From positions 1 through 64,000 of the forward strand of contig JAWUYY010000015.1 in the NCBI GenBank assembly GCA_034110565.1: 64,000 nt of DNA, in the 5' to 3' direction. The stretch's first letter is position 1. Each line of letters starts with the position of its first letter. The position numbers and the translations under genes are program-made. Positions 59,724 through 64,000 of the stretch are shown here, one piece after another. Source of the DNA: Bermanella sp034110565 (GTDB lineage: Bacteria > Pseudomonadota > Gammaproteobacteria > Pseudomonadales > Oceanobacteraceae). The notes under the pieces were generated by a model that searched no databases, was not told the origin of the DNA, and saw only the letters and a program-made list of their open reading frames with translations.

Positions 59724-61270
59724 GAGTGTTTCTCTAGCAATGAGTGGCCCGTCATTTCGCTAGGCTGTTGTTCGCCCATCATGGTTAACAAGGTAGGAGC
59801 CACATCACATAGAGACCCGCCTGACTTAAGTGCATGGTCATGACCTTGTTGGCTGACATGTATAAGGTTAACAGGGCCTGTGGTGTGCTGAGTCATGGGG
59901 CCGCCATTGCTATCAAGCATTTGTTCACAGTTACCGTGGTCGGCTGTGATCAAGCATTCGCCGCCTACTTTTAAAATGGCATCAGTGACACGCTTTAGGC
60001 AAACATCTAACGCTTCAACTGCTTTTACCGCCGCATCAAATTTACCCGTGTGTCCCACCATGTCGCCATTGGCATAGTTACACACGATTAGATCGTATGT
60101 TTGATTCTCAATGGCTTCGACTAATTTATCAGTCACCTCTGGGGCACTCATTTCGGGTTTTAAATCGTAAGTGGCTACATCTGGGCTGTTGATCAGAATA
60201 CGTTCTTCACCAGGGTACATTTCTTCACGGCCACCACTAAAGAAAAAGGTCACGTGAGCGTACTTTTCTGTTTCAGCGATGCGTAATTGAGTTTTACCTA
60301 GGTTGCTGACGAATTCACCAAGGCCATTAGTCATTGGGCTTGGTGGGAAGGCGCAGTGGGTTTTAATGTTGGCTGCGTATTGCGTCATCATCACAAAATC
60401 GCTAATGGCTGGGTGCGCGGTACGCTTAAAGCCATCGAAGTCAGCATCAACAAATGCACGAGTGATTTCACGGGCACGATCAGGGCGAAAATTTGCAAAG
60501 ATGATGCTGTCGCCATCTTCTATTTTGACCGGTGTGCCGAGGATGGTGTCATCGATGAACTCATCATGAATGTCTCGTTCATAAGAGGCTAATAAGCCTT
60601 CTACACCATTGGCAGCCTGATATTTTGCCTTGCCTTGCGTGTACATATCATAAGCTTTTTGTACGCGCTCCCAGCGGTTATCACGGTCCATGGCGTAGTA
60701 ACGACCGACTAATGTCGCAAGCTTAGCGTTATCGCCTAAGCCTAGTGACGCCATATGCGCTTCTACGTCTTCGATGAAGGGTTGGGCGCTTTGTGGGGCG
60801 ACATCACGGCCATCTAAAATGCCATGTACATAAATGGCTTTGGCACCGCGTTTGGCCGCCATAGAGGCCAATTCTTTAATGTGATTGATGTGACTGTGAA
60901 CACCTCCTGGGCTTAGTAACCCCAATAGATGAACGGCTTTACCTTGGTTAATGGCGCTATCCATGGCGTTTACTAAGGCTGGGTTTTCGAAGAAATCTCC
61001 ATCTTTAATGCTTTTATTAATTCGGGTGAAGTTTTGATAAACAATACGCCCGGCGCCTAGGTTCATGTGGCCAACTTCAGAATTGCCCATTTGGCCATCA
61101 GGTAGGCCAACAGCGATACCTGAGGTGCTGATCAATGCATGAGGATAGTTAACTTTTAAGGCATCCCAAGTGGGTGTTTGGGCGGCGCTGATAGCGTTGT
61201 CGGTGGCGTCTTCACGCTCACCAAAGCCATCAAGAATAATAAGTGCAACGGGTTTGGGCGAAGTAGACAT
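59720..61270 (-). CDS. gpmI: 2,3-bisphosphoglycerate-independent phosphoglycerate mutase
   Basis: GpmI interconverts 3- and 2-phosphoglycerate using two Mn ions. The 516-residue protein has LIILDGFGERED at the N-terminus, the phosphorylated serine in QMGNSEVGHMNLGAGR, VHGILDGRDVAP and ITADHGNCEQM near the C-terminus. It is the first gene of gpmI-envC-ctpA-yibQ on the minus strand; the rhodanese gene is divergent. Confidence 0.97.
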   Translation of the reverse strand: MSTSPKPVALIILDGFGEREDATDNAISAAQTPTWDALKVNYPHALISTSGIAVGLPDGQMGNSEVGHMNLGAGRIVYQNFTRINKSIKDGDFFENPALVNAMDSAINQGKAVHLLGLLSPGGVHSHINHIKELASMAAKRGAKAIYVHGILDGRDVAPQSAQPFIEDVEAHMASLGLGDNAKLATLVGRYYAMDRDNRWERVQKAYDMYTQGKAKYQAANGVEGLLASYERDIHDEFIDDTILGTPVKIEDGDSIIFANFRPDRAREITRAFVDADFDGFKRTAHPAISDFVMMTQYAANIKTHCAFPPSPMTNGLGEFVSNLGKTQLRIAETEKYAHVTFFFSGGREEMYPGEERILINSPDVATYDLKPEMSAPEVTDKLVEAIENQTYDLIVCNYANGDMVGHTGKFDAAVKAVEALDVCLKRVTDAILKVGGECLITADHGNCEQMLDSNGGPMTQHTTGPVNLIHVSQQGHDHALKSGGSLCDVAPTLLTMMGEQQPSEMTGHSLLEKHS

Positions 61271-61426
61271 ATGACCCTATAAATTCTGGTTGATTATGGC
61301 GCAGATTTTACATGTTTGTGTTGCATCATGCCATTGGCGTTGTCCGCAGCGATAATCACCTCAGGTTAGCGCTTTTGATGCGCGTGAATTGAGGTATACT
61401 GCGCTCCAAAGAATTTGAGGTGGTGT

Positions 61427-61843
61427 ATGGAAAAGTTACTAGAATTTGTCGTGAACAACTGGATGTTGGTCACCGCCCTATTAGCGCTTTTTGCATTATT
61501 AGCTTGGGATGGTAGTCAGAAAGCAGGGCCGAAAGTGAGTACCCATGAGGCAACTCGCTTAATCAACCAAAATAATGCTCTGGTATTGGATATCCGTGAA
61601 AAGGCGGATTTCAAAGCGGGTCACGTAGTGGACTCAGTGAATATTCCTAACTCGCAAGTGGCAAATCGTATTGCAGAGCTGGAAAAACACAAAACAGACC
61701 CCATCATAGTAGTATGCAAAACAGGCCAAACCGCTTCTGCAGCGAGTAAAGCCTTGAAAGACAATGGTTTTGAGCAGGTATTTCGCCTTAGTGGCGGCAT
61801 TATGGAATGGACCAGTAACAACTTACCCTTGGTCAAAAAATAA
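61427..61843 (+). CDS. Membrane-anchored rhodanese-like protein
   Basis: One membrane segment (about 10-27, WMLVTALLALFALLAW) is followed by a single rhodanese domain with VLDIREKADFKAGHV and the active-site cysteine in VVCKTGQTASAA. It may carry sulphur on this cysteine; the acceptor is unknown. ATG 61427 is chosen because GAGGT lies five bases upstream. It is the YibN-type gene that usually precedes grxC and secB; here secB follows directly after 17 bases. Confidence 0.92.
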   Translation: MEKLLEFVVNNWMLVTALLALFALLAWDGSQKAGPKVSTHEATRLINQNNALVLDIREKADFKAGHVVDSVNIPNSQVANRIAELEKHKTDPIIVVCKTGQTASAASKALKDNGFEQVFRLSGGIMEWTSNNLPLVKK

Positions 61844-61860
61844 TAACTAGAGAAGTAGTC

Positions 61861-62346
61861 ATGACAGAACAAGCAGCAGCGCAACCAGAAGCACAAAAAG
61901 GTCAGTTTGGCGTACAACGTATTTTTGTAAAAGATGTGTCTTTTGAAAGCCCAAATGCACCGGACGTGTTCCGTGGTCAGTGGAAGCCGCAAATAAACAT
62001 GGATCTGAATACGCGCAGCAATAAGCTGGCAGATGATGTTTACGAAGTGGTGCTAACGCTAACGGTTACGGCAAAGAACGAAGACAAAACAGCCTTCCTA
62101 GCTGAAATTCAGCAAGGTGGCATCTTTAAAATTGAAGGTCTAGAAGGCGGTGCATTGCATCAGACGCTAGGTTCTTTTTGTCCGAATCTATTATTTCCAT
62201 ACGCTCGTGAAGCCATTGATTCATTAGTTGTTAAAGGCAGTTTTCCTGCCTTGATGCTTGCACCTGTGAACTTTGATGCGATTTATGCACAAAGCGTACA
62301 GCAAGCAAAAGCTCAGCAAGAAGCCAAAACGGAAGCGACTCATTAA
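61861..62346 (+). CDS. secB: Protein-export chaperone SecB
   Basis: SecB holds precursor proteins unfolded and hands them to SecA. The 161-residue protein shows the family core FGVQRIFVKDVSFESPNAP, LTVTAKNEDKTAFLAEIQQ, and FPYAREAIDSLVVKGSFP. The acidic/alanine-rich ends are normal. It is co-transcribed with the rhodanese gene and ends at a strong terminator. Confidence 0.97.
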   Translation: MTEQAAAQPEAQKGQFGVQRIFVKDVSFESPNAPDVFRGQWKPQINMDLNTRSNKLADDVYEVVLTLTVTAKNEDKTAFLAEIQQGGIFKIEGLEGGALHQTLGSFCPNLLFPYAREAIDSLVVKGSFPALMLAPVNFDAIYAQSVQQAKAQQEAKTEATH

Positions 62347-62387
62347 TCGCTGAACATCAAGGTGCTCGTATAAAGAGTACGTTGGAC

Positions 62388-62421
62388 ATAAAAAAACCGA
62401 GCATCTAGCTCGGTTTTTTTA
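62388..62421. terminator. Bidirectional terminator between secB and trmL
   Basis: The perfect arms AAAAAAACCGAGC and GCTCGGTTTTTTT enclose ATCTA. It can serve secB on the plus strand and trmL on the minus strand. Confidence 0.92.
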
Positions 62422-62443
62422 TGTCCGTTATTGTGACTTTAGG

Positions 62444-62908
62444 CTATTTAGCGCCAGCAAAGTCTAATTGACGCCACGCTTCATACACAATAACCGCCGT
62501 GGCATTAGACAGATTCAAGCTGCGGCTTTCTGGCACCATGGGAATTCGTATTTTTTCATCTTGAGATAATGTATCGAGCATCTCGTCTGGTAGACCGCGC
62601 GTTTCTGGCCCCATAACAATAGCATCACCTGCTTCAAAAGAGACATCAGTATGCCAGCGTGTCCCTTTTGTGGTCAGTGCGTAGCATTTAGCCGGTTGCA
62701 CATCATCGACAAATGCCTGCCAATTTTTATGAATCTTTACCTTCGCGAACTCGTGATAATCCAAACCGGCACGGCGCACACGCTTTTCATCTAGATCAAA
62801 ACCCAATGGTTCAATTAAATGTAATTGGAAGCCCGTATTAGCACATAGGCGAATGATGTTTCCCGTATTAGGGGGGATTTCTGGCTCAAATAAGACAACG
62901 TGCAGCAT
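62444..62908 (-). CDS. trmL: tRNA (cytidine(34)-2'-O)-methyltransferase TrmL
   Basis: TrmL methylates the ribose of the wobble base in certain tRNA-Leu species. The 154-residue SPOUT protein has FEPEIPPNTGNIIRLCANTG, the SAM knot VMGPETRGLP and IPMVPESRSLNLSNATAVIV. It lies convergent with secB, the same neighbour as in Pseudomonas. Confidence 0.95.
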   Translation of the reverse strand: MLHVVLFEPEIPPNTGNIIRLCANTGFQLHLIEPLGFDLDEKRVRRAGLDYHEFAKVKIHKNWQAFVDDVQPAKCYALTTKGTRWHTDVSFEAGDAIVMGPETRGLPDEMLDTLSQDEKIRIPMVPESRSLNLSNATAVIVYEAWRQLDFAGAK

Positions 62909-63048
62909 AGTGGTGTTTCTATCATGTTTGACTAGGATTAAAGAAGGACAGTTTACCTTAATGTAGGGTCTAAAGGAGTAGGCATCTGTTTAACTGGACG
63001 CTAGATCCACGAAAGTGGTTTATTAAGACGGAAAAAAAACCCACAGGA

Positions 63049-63960
63049 GTGGTGGGCTTATCTGTGAGTGATCATGGCGTAGCCATCAGTCATGGGGTGC
63101 TTAATGCTGGTGAGTTTACCATTCTCAAATTGGATTATGCCCCTGTTCAAGGCTTAGAACAGCGTACGTATATTAAAGGCTGGGTAGCCAGAAATAAGCT
63201 CAAAAATGCAGATTGCCATTATGTTCTTAATAAAGACGAGTATGAACTTGAGTTGGTTGAAACACCGCTTGTCGCGGATGATGAACTAGCAGAGGCCGTA
63301 CGCTGGCGCCTTAAAGATCTTATATCCTTGCCTATCGAAGATGCCATCATCGATATCTTTCCACTGCCCGAAGATGCTTACCGTGGTCGCATGAAAATGC
63401 TGTATGTAGTGGCGGCGGATAAATCTGTCATTGAAGATAAACTTAAGTTTATTCGCAGTTGCGGACTGTCACCTAGCATCATAGATATTGAAGAAATGGC
63501 GCTACGCAATATTGCACTGTATTTACCTGATATGGACCAAGGCACGATTGCGTTGCTCAACATGAGGGAAAATAGTGGTGAGATACTCATGTTTAGTCAC
63601 GAGGCCATGTATTTGTCTCGTTCTATTGAAATGGGTTTTTCCAGTCTCGTAAATGAACTAGAAACAAATGAAAGTGAAAATTATCAAGCAATGACGGAGC
63701 GTTTTGTTCTCGATGTGCAGCGCTCCTTAGACTATTACGAGAGTCAATTAGGTAAAGGTATTGCAAGTAAGGTTTATATTTTACCTGCCGATGTCGACTT
63801 GATGAAACTTCAAGCACCATTGCAAGAATTTTTGTCACCTAAAGTATTAAATCTTGATTGCAGTGAATTTATACCATTCGGTGGCGATATTAATTTAAAC
63901 AAATCCGAACAAGTGCAGTTATTGCCTGTGATAGGTGCTGTATTAAGGCGGGTCGCTTAG
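63049..63960 (+). CDS. mshI: MSHA pilus biogenesis protein MshI (PilM-like)
   Basis: The protein is a PilM/MshI-type actin-like fold component of a type IV (MSHA) pilus assembly platform in the cytoplasm. Visible motifs are VGLSVSDHGVAISHG, EAVRWRLKDLISLP, DIEEMALRNIALYL and LLNMRENSGEI. The start is uncertain. GTG 63049 is the first standard start codon, but AGGA abuts it, and the frame upstream encodes natural-looking residues (DPRKWFIKTEKKPTG). AAAGGAG at 62973-62979 suggests that translation may begin 15-20 codons earlier at a non-standard codon. The stop overlaps the next gene by one base. Confidence 0.8.
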   Translation: MVGLSVSDHGVAISHGVLNAGEFTILKLDYAPVQGLEQRTYIKGWVARNKLKNADCHYVLNKDEYELELVETPLVADDELAEAVRWRLKDLISLPIEDAIIDIFPLPEDAYRGRMKMLYVVAADKSVIEDKLKFIRSCGLSPSIIDIEEMALRNIALYLPDMDQGTIALLNMRENSGEILMFSHEAMYLSRSIEMGFSSLVNELETNESENYQAMTERFVLDVQRSLDYYESQLGKGIASKVYILPADVDLMKLQAPLQEFLSPKVLNLDCSEFIPFGGDINLNKSEQVQLLPVIGAVLRRVA

Positions 63961-64000
63961 TGCAACAAATTAATTTATATCAGGAAAATTTTAAAAAAAA
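63960..64000 (+). CDS. Start of a PilN-like pilus biogenesis gene, cut by window edge
   Basis: GTG at 63960 shares its G with the mshI TAG stop and opens MQQINLYQENFKK to the window edge. The QINLY...F start is typical of PilN-type proteins and of the gene following mshI in MSHA loci. Only 13 codons are visible. Confidence 0.6.
   Translation, partial: MQQINLYQENFKK

Overview
The window is 64 kb of chromosome from a gammaproteobacterium. Gene content and order are close to Pseudomonas (argH-algZ-algR; ubiD-rho-trxA-ppx-ppk-hemB; hemC-hemD-hemX-hemY; dsbB-algQ with a nearby AlgP-like protein; gpmI-envC-ctpA). The DNA is only moderately GC (mid-40s per cent by eye), and a probable MSHA pilus locus begins at the right edge. 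A marine Oceanospirillales-type relative of Pseudomonas is the best inference; the species cannot be named from the sequence alone. Genes are densely packed and most are housekeeping. I see no insertion sequence, prophage, CRISPR array or obvious genomic island.

Layout. 1-9 kb: end of spoT, ridA, an AT-rich lipoprotein gene, argH, the AlgZ/AlgR two-component pair, and a his cluster (hisB, hisH, hisF) that lacks hisA. 9-15 kb: PanZ-like and MlaC-like genes, a YfiR/YfiN-type c-di-GMP module, mutY-yggX and tRNA-Phe with its own promoter and terminator. 15-28 kb: a short-chain dehydrogenase, a ferredoxin-reductase, ubiD, rho, trxA, ppx opposite ppk1, hemB, a VTT-membrane/flavoprotein fusion and a YigI-type thioesterase. 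28-31 kb: a looser block of small genes (VF530-type protein, two short proteins, TraB/GumN) carrying two REP-like palindromes. 31-35 kb: hemCDXY. 35.0-35.6 kb: a 617-base gene-free stretch with three ~100-base direct repeats, each holding a DnaA-box-like inverted pair; this is the most unusual feature seen. 35.6-43.8 kb: lrgA-lrgB, a diguanylate cyclase, cysQ-nudE opposite yrfG-hslR-hslO, and pckA. 44-51 kb: tex, gshA, an RMF-like gene, a FliL-like gene, dsbB, algQ and a WD40 lipoprotein. 51-57 kb: an orphan ParA, an AlgP/histone H1-like protein, a TIGR02444 protein and the ABC-F ATPase YheS. 57-64 kb: gpmI-envC-ctpA-yibQ leftward, rhodanese-secB rightward, trmL, mshI and the first codons of the next msh/pil-type gene.

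Genes work together in several sets. hemB, hemC and hemD make uroporphyrinogen III, with hemX and hemY as accessory membrane proteins. The ppx/ppk1 pair controls polyphosphate and SpoT controls (p)ppGpp. EnvC, CtpA and the YibQ-type deacetylase act on the cell envelope. HslR, HslO, TrxA and DsbB handle stalled or oxidised proteins. YfiR/YfiN and the GGDEF protein link the envelope to c-di-GMP. Start codons were moved from the longest open frame wherever a ribosome-binding site or family N-terminus favoured a later codon.
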